DNA from: Chlorobiota bacterium
Lineage (GTDB): Bacteria; Bacteroidota; Ignavibacteria; Kapaibacteriales; NICIL-2
Assembly: GCA_026416585.1 (NCBI GenBank)
Contig: JAOAEV010000072.1
Coordinates: 1 to 54,540, forward strand
Reading direction: 5' to 3'
Length of the DNA stretch: 54,540 bases
Shown: positions 34,094 through 41,954 of the stretch, piece by piece
How the letters are laid out: each line of letters begins with the position of its first letter
Position numbering within the stretch: position 1 is the stretch's first letter
Notes under the pieces: model-generated
What the model saw: only the letters and a program-made list of their open reading frames with translations
The model's database searches: none
Told to the model about the DNA's origin: nothing
Made by a program: the position numbers and the translations under genes

Positions 34094-35284
34094 ATGGAAC
34101 GCACCGTTCTTTGTATCGCTGGAGCGTTATTCGGTCGTCCATTTCTGTTCGAAGCCAAGCGTCTGGGCTGGCGTGTGTATTTGATGACTGAAGAAAAATA
34201 TCTTCATGAGGCATGGCCCCGGGATCAGATTGATGAGATTTTCGCTGTGCCCGACCTGTACGACGAAAAAGTCGTACGAAATGTCGTCACATACTTAGCG
34301 CGGACGGTGCGTTTTGATCGAATTGTTGGGTTGGGGGAATTTGATATCGAAGTTGCTGCCGGTCTGCGCGAACATACCCGCATCGGCGGTATGGGTGAAA
34401 CGACTGCTCGATACTTTCGCGACAAACTTGCAATGCGGATGAAAGCAAGAGATGCAGGCATTCGTGTGCCTGAATTTGTGCGGATCCTCCACCACCCTGA
34501 CGTAGCGGAGTTCATGGAGCGTGTCGAAGCACCATGGGTTCTCAAGCCGCGGATGGGTGCCTCATCAGCGAAGGTCCGCAAAGTGTTTCATCCGAGCCAA
34601 GTCTGGGAGCAACTTGAACAGCTTGGCGACAAACAGTCGTTCTATTTACTCGAACAGTACATCCCTGGCGATGTCTATCACGTGGACTCGATCGTGTGGC
34701 AGTATAAACCAGTGTTTGCAGTCGTATCCCGCTACGGAATGCCAATGCTCGATTTGAATACAAGCGGTGGAATCTTTACAACCCGTATAGTCAAACGCAA
34801 CTCAGACGCTGACCGTGCGCTCAAGAAAATGAATGCTCAGGTTATCAAAGCATTCGGACTCAAGCAAGGAGTGACGCATATTGAATACATCCACAGCCAC
34901 CGAGATGGGCAATTCTACTTTCTCGAAGCTGGTGCACGAGTTGGTGGAGCACGCATCCCTGATGTTATTTGGCATGCAACAGGTGTCTGCCTCTGGCACG
35001 AATGGGCACGGTTAGAACTACGCGATGACGATCAGTACGCACCACCCAAGCCTGAACATAATTATGGTGGCGGAATATTTACGCTTGCACGTCAGGAATG
35101 GCCCGATATGAGTGCATACACCGACCCTGAAGTATGCTGGGTGCAGCGTAAAAAACACTATGCTGGACTTATCCTGAAATCGTCCAGCTACGAACGCATC
35201 GAGGAGTTGCTGGCGCAATACTACCCACGATTTGTGCAGGATTTCATGGCGCACGTTCCGCCTGATCAAACCAAAGTTCAGTAG
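34094..35284 (+). CDS. ATP-grasp ligase of unknown substrate
   Basis: A 396-aa cytoplasmic enzyme. An N-terminal pre-ATP-grasp Rossmann-like domain (about 1-105, RTVLCIAGALFGRPFLFEAKRLGW) precedes the ATP-binding region. That region contains FRDKLAMRMKARDAGIRVPEF, WVLKPRMGASSAKVRKV and QYIPGDVYHVDSIVW, and the metal-binding FLEAGARVGGARIPD lies at about 275-289. ATP-grasp enzymes join a carboxylate to an amine or thiol through an acyl phosphate. This one falls in the broad carbamoyl-phosphate-synthase/biotin-carboxylase-like group with no closer assignment visible. Paired with the upstream esterase, it may build or modify a small peptide-like or ester-linked metabolite. Its 3' end overlaps the convergent lipoprotein gene by 7 nt. 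Confidence 0.82.
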   Translation: MERTVLCIAGALFGRPFLFEAKRLGWRVYLMTEEKYLHEAWPRDQIDEIFAVPDLYDEKVVRNVVTYLARTVRFDRIVGLGEFDIEVAAGLREHTRIGGMGETTARYFRDKLAMRMKARDAGIRVPEFVRILHHPDVAEFMERVEAPWVLKPRMGASSAKVRKVFHPSQVWEQLEQLGDKQSFYLLEQYIPGDVYHVDSIVWQYKPVFAVVSRYGMPMLDLNTSGGIFTTRIVKRNSDADRALKKMNAQVIKAFGLKQGVTHIEYIHSHRDGQFYFLEAGARVGGARIPDVIWHATGVCLWHEWARLELRDDDQYAPPKPEHNYGGGIFTLARQEWPDMSAYTDPEVCWVQRKKHYAGLILKSSSYERIEELLAQYYPRFVQDFMAHVPPDQTKVQ

Positions 35285-35784
35285 TTCGATTCGTCCCGCC
35301 AGACAGCGATTGTCCACGGATCAGTGCTACGCGAGCGCACAAGACGCAGGTTCACCCGCCCTTGAATGCGAACAATATCGCTTGGCGAGAACGTAATAGT
35401 TAGAACAAACCCGCGAGCAATGTCATGGGCAGTTGAATCTCCGCTTGACAGCACGATGTCGTTCCACACCAGATCGAGTGTCTGGGCTGCCTGAAATAGC
35501 CCAGCAGTAGTAATCATTTCTTCATCGCGACCCCATGATAGGTCCACCCCACGTTCGTAGTTGCGGTAGAGAAATGCGAACGATGATGCCAACAATTTCC
35601 CGTAGGTCAGCGTGTCTTTTGTGGCGTATGCGATTCGGAAGTTCTGAAAGACGCCGTCGATCGAGCGTTGATCACTAAGACCTGCGCTGCTGAGCGGTTG
35701 ATCGAGCAAGCGTGGTGCGAAGGGGTTGGTGCATCCGCTCAGCAGTGTAACAGCGATTAATCCGTTAACTATCGCAGTACGCAT
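35278..35784 (-). CDS. NTF2-like lipoprotein, copy 2
   Basis: 168 aa. A standard lipoprotein signal ends LLSGC. The mature part resembles a SnoaL/NTF2-like fold: NFRIAYATKDTLTYGKLLASSFAFLYRNY, then DPWTIAVWRDES at the end. It is similar in layout to the product of the gene 17 nt upstream (35802-36419), with shared NF-x3-A-x3-K-T and W-x-IA-x-W-x-D-x-S motifs, so the two are likely tandem paralogues. The function is unknown. ATG 35784 places the lipobox correctly, and the longer start at 35799 is less suitable. Confidence 0.78.
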   Translation of the reverse strand: MRTAIVNGLIAVTLLSGCTNPFAPRLLDQPLSSAGLSDQRSIDGVFQNFRIAYATKDTLTYGKLLASSFAFLYRNYERGVDLSWGRDEEMITTAGLFQAAQTLDLVWNDIVLSSGDSTAHDIARGFVLTITFSPSDIVRIQGRVNLRLVRSRSTDPWTIAVWRDESNY

Positions 35785-35801
35785 GGGCACTATGACCAAG
35801 T

Positions 35802-36419
35802 TTAGTTAACGAGTAACGCCTTCAGCGTACTCCACGTATCAGGAACCGAATCGCTCGACTGCGAGGAAGCATCGCTCCAGCGTGCAATTGCCCACAGTCC
35901 AAGGCGATTTGGCACGATTGTCCATCGCAGCGTACCAGCGACGCGCGTCGGTACCGATGGTAGTGCAATCGGAAGTTGCAAAATGTACGTAGCAACATAC
36001 ACTGCTGAGTCCGGTAGTCGGACATCGAAGCGTGCGTCACCTAACGATAATGCTGGTGTGGCATCCGGACCTAAACGACTGACAAGGGAGAGAAATGCTT
36101 GCCGTTCATCAGTGCGTGACCACTGGCGAAATTTGTCGCTAAACCGTGCACCTGCTTCTGCCGATGGTTCGTAGCGATATTGCTGCGAGGATACAAAACC
36201 TTGCGCCGTGTCTGCTAGACACAGCATGAATGCTTCTGTGTTTTTCTGTGCAAGTGCTTTCTGGAAGTTTTCAACGACGATCAACTCGCTGGTTGGCTGC
36301 GCAAATTCGATGGGGCCGCTGCCGGGTGGGTCTGGTGTTCGCGTCGCAAAAGCATCGCACCCGACAACGAGTACAGCAACGATTATCGAGCGTACGATCC
36401 ATCGGCGCCTATTTGACAT
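35802..36419 (-). CDS. NTF2-like lipoprotein, copy 1
   Basis: 205 aa with a basic n-region (MSNRRRW), a hydrophobic core and lipobox LVVGC. The mature region contains ENFQKALAQKNTEAFMLCL and ends with LWAIARWSDASS, matching the pattern of the downstream paralogue. It adds a longer middle segment rich in Arg, Ser and Asp. It is presumably tethered to a membrane facing the periplasm. Its start overlaps the recR stop by 11 nt, so recR and both lipoproteins appear to be one transcript. I find no enzymatic motif. Confidence 0.75.
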   Translation of the reverse strand: MSNRRRWIVRSIIVAVLVVGCDAFATRTPDPPGSGPIEFAQPTSELIVVENFQKALAQKNTEAFMLCLADTAQGFVSSQQYRYEPSAEAGARFSDKFRQWSRTDERQAFLSLVSRLGPDATPALSLGDARFDVRLPDSAVYVATYILQLPIALPSVPTRVAGTLRWTIVPNRLGLWAIARWSDASSQSSDSVPDTWSTLKALLVN

Positions 36420-37011
36420 CGCTGCGTCCTGATAGTGCCCGCGATAGAGTAGCTTCATCGGCAAACTCCAAATCTATTCCAATGGGAACGCCTCGTGCAA
36501 TTCGGGTGATGCGAACACCGACCGGCGCAATGAGCTTGACTAAATAATGCGTCGTGACTTCGCCTTCGACAGTCGGATTGAGAGCCAAGATGACTTCCTC
36601 AATATGCTCAGCACGAAGGCGTTCTATCAGCGGTTCGATCTTTAGTCGCTCGGCAGTGATGCCTTGTAATGGGTCGAGTGCACCATGTAGCACATGGTAG
36701 AGTCCGTGATACTCACCTGTTCGCTCGATAGCAAAAACATCACTGGGCTGTTCGACGATGCAAATTGTTTGGCGGTTACGGTTGATCGAGGTGCAGATCG
36801 GGCACGGGTCTTGTTCGGTGAACGTGTAACACACCGAGCAGTAGCGCACCTGCTGTTTGAGATTCCGAAGTGCATCGGCGATACGTTCTACCTCGTCAGA
36901 TGGCTGACGCAGCAAATGAAATACAAGACGCTGTGCCGACTTTCTGCCAATTGTCGGTAGTGTTGTCAATGCTTCGATAGCACGTTCGATCGCTGGTGAG
37001 AAAATCGTCAT
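36409..37011 (-). CDS. recR: Recombination protein RecR
   Basis: About 200 aa from ATG 37011, the normal RecR length (ATG 37029 would add six residues). It shows the helix-hairpin-helix start ALTTLPTIGRKSAQRLVFHLL, the C4 zinc finger CSVCYTFTEQDPCPIC, and a Toprim domain with ICIVEQPSDVFAIE and ALNPTVEGEVTTHYL. With RecF and RecO it loads RecA at gaps and ends in the cytoplasm. It is transcribed divergently from nuoD across a 120-nt gap between the two chosen starts, and is followed by two lipoprotein genes. Confidence 0.95.
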   Translation of the reverse strand: MTIFSPAIERAIEALTTLPTIGRKSAQRLVFHLLRQPSDEVERIADALRNLKQQVRYCSVCYTFTEQDPCPICTSINRNRQTICIVEQPSDVFAIERTGEYHGLYHVLHGALDPLQGITAERLKIEPLIERLRAEHIEEVILALNPTVEGEVTTHYLVKLIAPVGVRITRIARGVPIGIDLEFADEATLSRALSGRSDVK

Positions 37012-37076
37012 TGCTGTTGGAGCAATCATTCGTGCGCGAAACTACGACACACTGGAAACGCCCGCACTGGGTTTGA

Positions 37077-37107
37077 TTGTTCTGGTTGTGTGAACGTTGT
37101 ATTTTCG
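37077..37107 (+). promoter_or_regulatory. Promoter of the nuoD-trmH-cytochrome b-asnB run
   Basis: TTG (37077-37079), a 20-nt spacer, then TATTTTCG (37100-37107), one base from the TAnnTTTG consensus. The -7 box ends 24 nt before the ATG at 37132. Confidence 0.6.
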
Positions 37108-37131
37108 TGATGAACACTTGTGGCAAGTCCC

Positions 37132-38418
37132 ATGAGCGACAATACACAGATTCATACAATTTCCAAACTCGACCGAGTTCGCACTCTTCGCCAGGAAAAA
37201 ATCTACAGGGAGTTGCTCGATCGCGATGCGACTGTCCTGTTTGATGACCCGCTGGAAAACGATATGGTCCTCAACATGGGACCGCAGCACCCAGCGACGC
37301 ATGGTGTGCTACGAGTGTTGCTGCGCCTCGACGGTGAAACAGTGATCAAATGCGTGCCAGAGCTTGGCTATCTGCATCGCGGTTATGAAAAACTTGCGGA
37401 GAACTGCACGTATGTCGAGTTCATTCCCCATACAGATCGACTTGATTATTTGGCACCGATGTCGAACAATGTCGGTATTGCACTCGCCATTGAAAACGCG
37501 ATGGGTATCGAAGCACCACCGCGTGCACAATGGATTCGAACGCTGGTTTGCGAACTTGCGCGGGTATCCTCGCATTTGCTCGCAACGGGTGCAACTGCCA
37601 TGGATGTGGGTGCTCTAACGGTTTTTCTCTGGACGTTCGCCGAACGAGAGAAGCTCTACGACATTTTCGAATTGATCTGTGGAGCGCGGTTTACGACCAG
37701 TTACACGCGCGTCGGTGGTGTCGCCAACGACATTCCCGATTGGGTGCTTGCTAAAATCCGTCATTGGGCAGATCAATTTGTCGAGCAACTATCAGATGTC
37801 GAAAAAATGCTCTGCCGTAATCGGATTTTTATTGACCGGATGGCTGGGGTGGGGTACTGCTCAGCGGAAAAAGCGATTGCACTGGGATTGACCGGTCCAG
37901 TTCTGCGGGCGTCAGGTGTCGAGCGTGACCTACGACGCGATCAGCCATATTTACTCTATGATCGGTTAGAGTTCGATGTCATCGTCGAAAATGATTGCGA
38001 TTGCTATGCGCGATTCATGGTTCGCTTGCACGAAATGCGTGAGTCTATCCGAATCATCCATCAACTATTGGATCGCCCTGTCCCAGGCGACGTAAAACTC
38101 AACGACCCGGTTCATGTGACGCCACGCAAGTACGAAATCTACACCAAAATGGAAGAACTGATAGCTGACTTCATGATTATCAACTTCGGGCCGCCAGCCC
38201 CGCCGGGTGAAACCTATACAGCAATCGAATCGCCAAAAGGTGAGCTGGGGTTTTTCATTGTTGCAGATGGAACAGGATATCCGTGGAAATTAAAAATCCG
38301 TTCTCCATCAGCTGCGAACTTGCAAGCCATGTCGCATATGGCAGAAGGCTCGATGGTTGCTGATATTGTTGCAATCATCGGGGGAATTGATCCAGTTATG
38401 GGTGAAGCCGATAAGTAA
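37132..38418 (+). CDS. nuoD: NADH-quinone oxidoreductase subunit D
   Basis: 428 aa. It has the 49-kDa subunit motifs: LNMGPQHPATHGVLRVLL, LGYLHRGYEKLAEN, and the end DIVAIIGGIDPVMGEADK. Quinone-site residues corresponding to the conserved His and Tyr of the family are H57 (HPATHG) and Y106 (DRLDYL), spaced 49 as in characterised complex I. It belongs to the hydrophilic arm of complex I at the membrane interface. ATG 37132 is preferred to an in-frame TTG at 37120. No other nuo gene is beside it, which is unusual because nuoD normally follows nuoC. The next gene starts inside its stop codon. Confidence 0.94.
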   Translation: MSDNTQIHTISKLDRVRTLRQEKIYRELLDRDATVLFDDPLENDMVLNMGPQHPATHGVLRVLLRLDGETVIKCVPELGYLHRGYEKLAENCTYVEFIPHTDRLDYLAPMSNNVGIALAIENAMGIEAPPRAQWIRTLVCELARVSSHLLATGATAMDVGALTVFLWTFAEREKLYDIFELICGARFTTSYTRVGGVANDIPDWVLAKIRHWADQFVEQLSDVEKMLCRNRIFIDRMAGVGYCSAEKAIALGLTGPVLRASGVERDLRRDQPYLLYDRLEFDVIVENDCDCYARFMVRLHEMRESIRIIHQLLDRPVPGDVKLNDPVHVTPRKYEIYTKMEELIADFMIINFGPPAPPGETYTAIESPKGELGFFIVADGTGYPWKLKIRSPSAANLQAMSHMAEGSMVADIVAIIGGIDPVMGEADK

Positions 38419-39029
38419 TGAGTCAACTCACGACTGCTCATCTACTCGGTACGCCAGAACGGCGCGACAAAATTCTACATATGCTCGAGCGACGCCAGCC
38501 GACACTGACTGTGGTGCTCGAGAATGTTCACGATCCACATAATGTCTCTGCTGTCATTCGTTCGTGTGATGCTGTTGGAGTGCTTGATGTACACCTTGTT
38601 TATACTGGCAGACAACGATTCCCCACATTAGGGGAGCGCTCGAGCGCAAGTGCACGCAAATGGGTCCGTTTGGTTGAACACCGAAGTATCGAAGAGTGCT
38701 ATCAAACACTCCGTGCACACGGTATGACGGTCGTCACCACATGCTTAGGGCGTCCTGCCGGTAATCTGTACTCGTTTGATTTGACAAAACCAGTTGCTAT
38801 TGCCTTCGGCAACGAACATGCTGGACTCAGTGATGAAGCCTGTGCTGGCGCTGACGCCAACTTGATCATTCCGCAAATGGGGATGGTCCAAAGCCTCAAC
38901 ATCTCTGTCGCATGTGCCGTTGTGCTGTTTGAAGCACTGCGGCAACGACTTGTGTGCGGGATGTACGACCAGTCGCAGCTATCTGCCGAGCAGATTGCGG
39001 ACCTCCTGGTGTATTTCCTTTCGCTGTAG
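38418..39029 (+). CDS. trmH: tRNA (guanosine-2'-O-)-methyltransferase, SpoU/TrmH family
   Basis: 203 aa with the three SPOUT motifs: ENVHDPHNVSAVIRSCDAVGV (motif 1), AIAFGNEHAGLSDEA (motif 2) and IPQMGMVQSLNISVACAVVLFEAL (motif 3). TrmH uses S-adenosylmethionine to methylate the ribose of G18 in the D loop of tRNA. The length and the absence of an N-terminal L30e domain fit TrmH rather than RlmB. The start overlaps the nuoD stop (TAATG), and the cytochrome b-like gene begins 2 nt after its own stop, so these three are translationally linked. Confidence 0.92.
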   Translation: MSQLTTAHLLGTPERRDKILHMLERRQPTLTVVLENVHDPHNVSAVIRSCDAVGVLDVHLVYTGRQRFPTLGERSSASARKWVRLVEHRSIEECYQTLRAHGMTVVTTCLGRPAGNLYSFDLTKPVAIAFGNEHAGLSDEACAGADANLIIPQMGMVQSLNISVACAVVLFEALRQRLVCGMYDQSQLSAEQIADLLVYFLSL

Positions 39030-39031
39030 TG

Positions 39032-40012
39032 ATGGAATCGAATCGCTGGCGTTTGTGGACCGGGACATTGGTCGTCAGTAGTCTTTTGGTAGCTATTATT
39101 AGTGGTGCTGTTCTATCCCTCTTCTATCAACCGTCGAGTTTAACGGGCAATCGGCATTTGTATCGCGCAGCCACAAGCATACTCGACAGCAGCGGTGACA
39201 CGCTCTTTCGCAAGGGAGAGATCGTTTGGCTCGACGTTTTGCCGCCACATAACGGAAAGTTGATTCCAATTGGTGATAGTAGCATACCATCGAGTGCAGC
39301 ATTGGTCTCGCATGAAGCAATGCTGGACCATCATGAGGGTGTGATGATGGTATCAGTTCACCGTGTTGCTGCATCAGTGCTTATCGCCAGCCTCGCTGCG
39401 TTCGCTGCAAGTGCAGTTATACGAGGATATCGCTGGTATTCACGGGATGGATTTGTATTGTTGATACTCATCGCAGCAATGGCGACAGCATGGATTGGTA
39501 CAACATTGCCTGCCGACAGCCGAGGCTTAGATGCCTATGCTGTTGGTCGAGCGTTTCTTGTAGATAATTTGCCGATTGCCGGTGATGTCATTGCCGCAAT
39601 TCTGCCAATTAAACACAACGCCGCAAGACTTTTTTCGTTGCATGCCGTATGGCTTGCACCGATACTGGCGATAGCGACGGTATTTGTCCTTTCTCCTCGC
39701 ACGCTTCAGGTCGAGAGCCTCACAGTTGGTATCGGTGCTCTTGCAATTGTAGTTACTGGATGGGGAGCCATGCTGCTTGGTGGGCATGAAATGTCAGGAG
39801 CAGTAAGTATGCCGGTTTGGCATCTTACAGTCGTGTATTTGCTGCTGCAGGCATTGCCAATGGATGTGACAATGGCAATCGTGTTGATGTGGTGGTGTAG
39901 TGTGTTCATTGCGGGTACAAGCCATGTGCGTTGGGTGCGAAGAGCGGGTGCGATACTCATCGTTAGTTGGTTCATTGCTGGTGCACTCATTGCTCAATTC
40001 AAGGCATTGTAG
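39032..40012 (+). CDS. Cytochrome b6-like membrane protein retaining one heme ligand pair
   Basis: A 326-aa integral membrane protein with about eight hydrophobic segments. The first 220 residues align in order with the cytochrome b/b6 N-terminal domain: IISGAVLSLFYQPS (20-35), SVHRVAAS (108-115), WIGTTLPADSRGLDAYAVGR (154-173), DNLPIAGDVI (178-187) and ARLFSLHAVWLAP (198-210). Cytochrome b has two histidines 14-15 residues apart in each of helices B and D. Here only H110 and H204 remain, the pair that binds the low-potential heme, while the partner positions are F124 and F218/V219. A long loop (36-107) replaces the usual short connection. The last ~105 residues hold four more helices without a PEWY motif. 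It could be a mono-heme quinone-reactive cytochrome; that is inference. Confidence 0.68.
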   Translation: MESNRWRLWTGTLVVSSLLVAIISGAVLSLFYQPSSLTGNRHLYRAATSILDSSGDTLFRKGEIVWLDVLPPHNGKLIPIGDSSIPSSAALVSHEAMLDHHEGVMMVSVHRVAASVLIASLAAFAASAVIRGYRWYSRDGFVLLILIAAMATAWIGTTLPADSRGLDAYAVGRAFLVDNLPIAGDVIAAILPIKHNAARLFSLHAVWLAPILAIATVFVLSPRTLQVESLTVGIGALAIVVTGWGAMLLGGHEMSGAVSMPVWHLTVVYLLLQALPMDVTMAIVLMWWCSVFIAGTSHVRWVRRAGAILIVSWFIAGALIAQFKAL

Positions 40013-40015
40013 AAT

Positions 40016-41935
40016 ATGTGTGGAATCGTTGGTATCGTCGAATACGCAGCGCGCGAGCCAAACATAGATGTTGCGATGCTCGAACGGATGAGTACGGTGT
40101 TAGCTCATCGAGGTCCAGATGATGCTGGGACGTGGGTTTCGCCGGATCGCCGGTGTGGTCTCGGTTTTCGGCGATTGTCCATTATTGATCTTAGTGCTGC
40201 CGGTCATCAACCGATGAGTACCCCTGATGGACGCTGGACGATCGTGTTCAATGGAGAAATCTACAATCATCAGCAATTGCGATCGGAATTGGAAACTCTC
40301 GGATACCGGTACCGTTCGCGAACAGATACCGAGACGATTCTCTACGGCTTTGATGCATGGGGTGAACAATTGTTTGAGCGTATGCACGGGATGTGGGCGC
40401 TTGCAATGTGGGACAGCCACACGTGCGAACTCGTCTGTGCACGTGATCGAATAGGGAAAAAGCCGTTGTATTGGTGGCATCGTGATGGACGCTTCATCTT
40501 TGCCTCTGAAATCAAAGCAATACTGGAACATCCGGCAGTAACGCGCGAGGTCGAGTGGGAGGAGCTTCCGATTTATTTGACGCTTTCTGCCACCAGTCAT
40601 GAGCGTACACTATTTCAAGGAATTTCAAAGTTGCCTGCAGCGCACATGCTCCGCCTACGACCCAATGGGCAGATTATAATGCGGCACTACTGGAAGCCAC
40701 GCCCAATGCCGGACGTGTCTCGACTAACACTTGCGGAAGCGGAAAACGAAGTTCTCAGACTGTTGCGGCAGGCGATCGCTGATCGCATGATGAGCGATGT
40801 ACCATTCGGTGTCTTTCTCAGTGGCGGGCTCGATTCGAGCATCAATGTTGCATTGATGGCGGAATTGATGGATCGTCCAGTTACTACCTTCACCGTCGGC
40901 TATCGAGACCACGACCGGTACAATGAGCATGTCCATGCACGGCGCATCAGTGATCTCTTCGGTACCATGCACCACGAAGTGTTAATCGGGCACTCTGATG
41001 CACTGCCTCTACTCGAGACGATGGTTTGGCATGAAGACGAACCAAACGGGGATCCGGTTTGCATCCCACTGTATTTTCTCGCGCGTCTGACGCGAAGCAG
41101 TGGTACGACGGTTATTCAAGTTGGCGAAGGCAGTGATGAGCAGTTTGTCGGGTACCCCTGGATGGTTCGTGAATGGAAATTTGGTCGTTCGTGGTGGCGT
41201 TGGTATTCGCTGTTACCTGTGCAGTTCCGCCGGATCGTGTACACCATCGTCAAGCCGATTTTTCAGCAACGGGGTGCATATCGAGCACTCGATTACGTGC
41301 GTCGAGCAGCGTCGAATGACCCGCTTTACTGGGGTGGAGGAGCGGACATTGTACCAACGTATCTCGAACTGTTATTTACCCGGCAGTGGGCGGAATTAGC
41401 ACAACAGCCCTGCCATTACGTGCGGCGATTGTCACAAGAAGCTTCACAGATTCTTCCCCACACAACACTGCTGCAGCAAATGGTGTGGTACGAGTTCGAG
41501 CACCGGTTACCGGAATTGCTGCTTATGCGCGTGGATAAGATTACGATGGCGCATTCCGTAGAAGCGCGGGTACCATTTCTCGATTACCGACTGGTCGAGT
41601 TCACGATGAATCTACCAGATCGCCTTCGTATGCCGGACGGCAAAACTCCCAAGCTGTTACTCAAACGTGCTGCAGAGCGACTCCTGCCAAAGGACATTGT
41701 CTATCGGCGCAAGCAGGGTTTCGCCGCACCAATGGACGAATGGCTCCGCACAGTGTGGTATAACTACGCGCAGAGCACGATTCTCGATTCGTACTTTGTG
41801 CGTAGTGGTGTTCTTAGTCGGTTCGCTGTACAGCATCTTTTTTATTTGCTCCGCAACAAACAGCAGCGCGTTGGAAAGAGTATCTACGCCTTGTTGAACT
41901 TAGCGCTGTGGTATCGCCGATTCTTTGGTGGTTAA
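40016..41935 (+). CDS. asnB: Asparagine synthase (glutamine-hydrolysing)
   Basis: 639 aa. The class II glutaminase domain starts at the N-terminal nucleophile C2 (MCGIVGIVEY) and includes HRGPDDAG, RLSIIDLSAAGHQPM and FNGEIYNH. The synthetase domain has the PP-loop FLSGGLDSS (about 266-274) and GEGSDEQFVGYP, and ends with the VDKITMAHSVEARVPFLD and RRKQGFAAPMDEW motifs. It makes asparagine from aspartate, glutamine and ATP. Family members of this length are also used to amidate sugars or peptides, and a role in surface polysaccharide is possible. It starts 3 nt after the cytochrome b-like stop. Confidence 0.9.
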   Translation: MCGIVGIVEYAAREPNIDVAMLERMSTVLAHRGPDDAGTWVSPDRRCGLGFRRLSIIDLSAAGHQPMSTPDGRWTIVFNGEIYNHQQLRSELETLGYRYRSRTDTETILYGFDAWGEQLFERMHGMWALAMWDSHTCELVCARDRIGKKPLYWWHRDGRFIFASEIKAILEHPAVTREVEWEELPIYLTLSATSHERTLFQGISKLPAAHMLRLRPNGQIIMRHYWKPRPMPDVSRLTLAEAENEVLRLLRQAIADRMMSDVPFGVFLSGGLDSSINVALMAELMDRPVTTFTVGYRDHDRYNEHVHARRISDLFGTMHHEVLIGHSDALPLLETMVWHEDEPNGDPVCIPLYFLARLTRSSGTTVIQVGEGSDEQFVGYPWMVREWKFGRSWWRWYSLLPVQFRRIVYTIVKPIFQQRGAYRALDYVRRAASNDPLYWGGGADIVPTYLELLFTRQWAELAQQPCHYVRRLSQEASQILPHTTLLQQMVWYEFEHRLPELLLMRVDKITMAHSVEARVPFLDYRLVEFTMNLPDRLRMPDGKTPKLLLKRAAERLLPKDIVYRRKQGFAAPMDEWLRTVWYNYAQSTILDSYFVRSGVLSRFAVQHLFYLLRNKQQRVGKSIYALLNLALWYRRFFGG

Positions 41936-41954
41936 ATATCTTGGTTTGTGTTAG

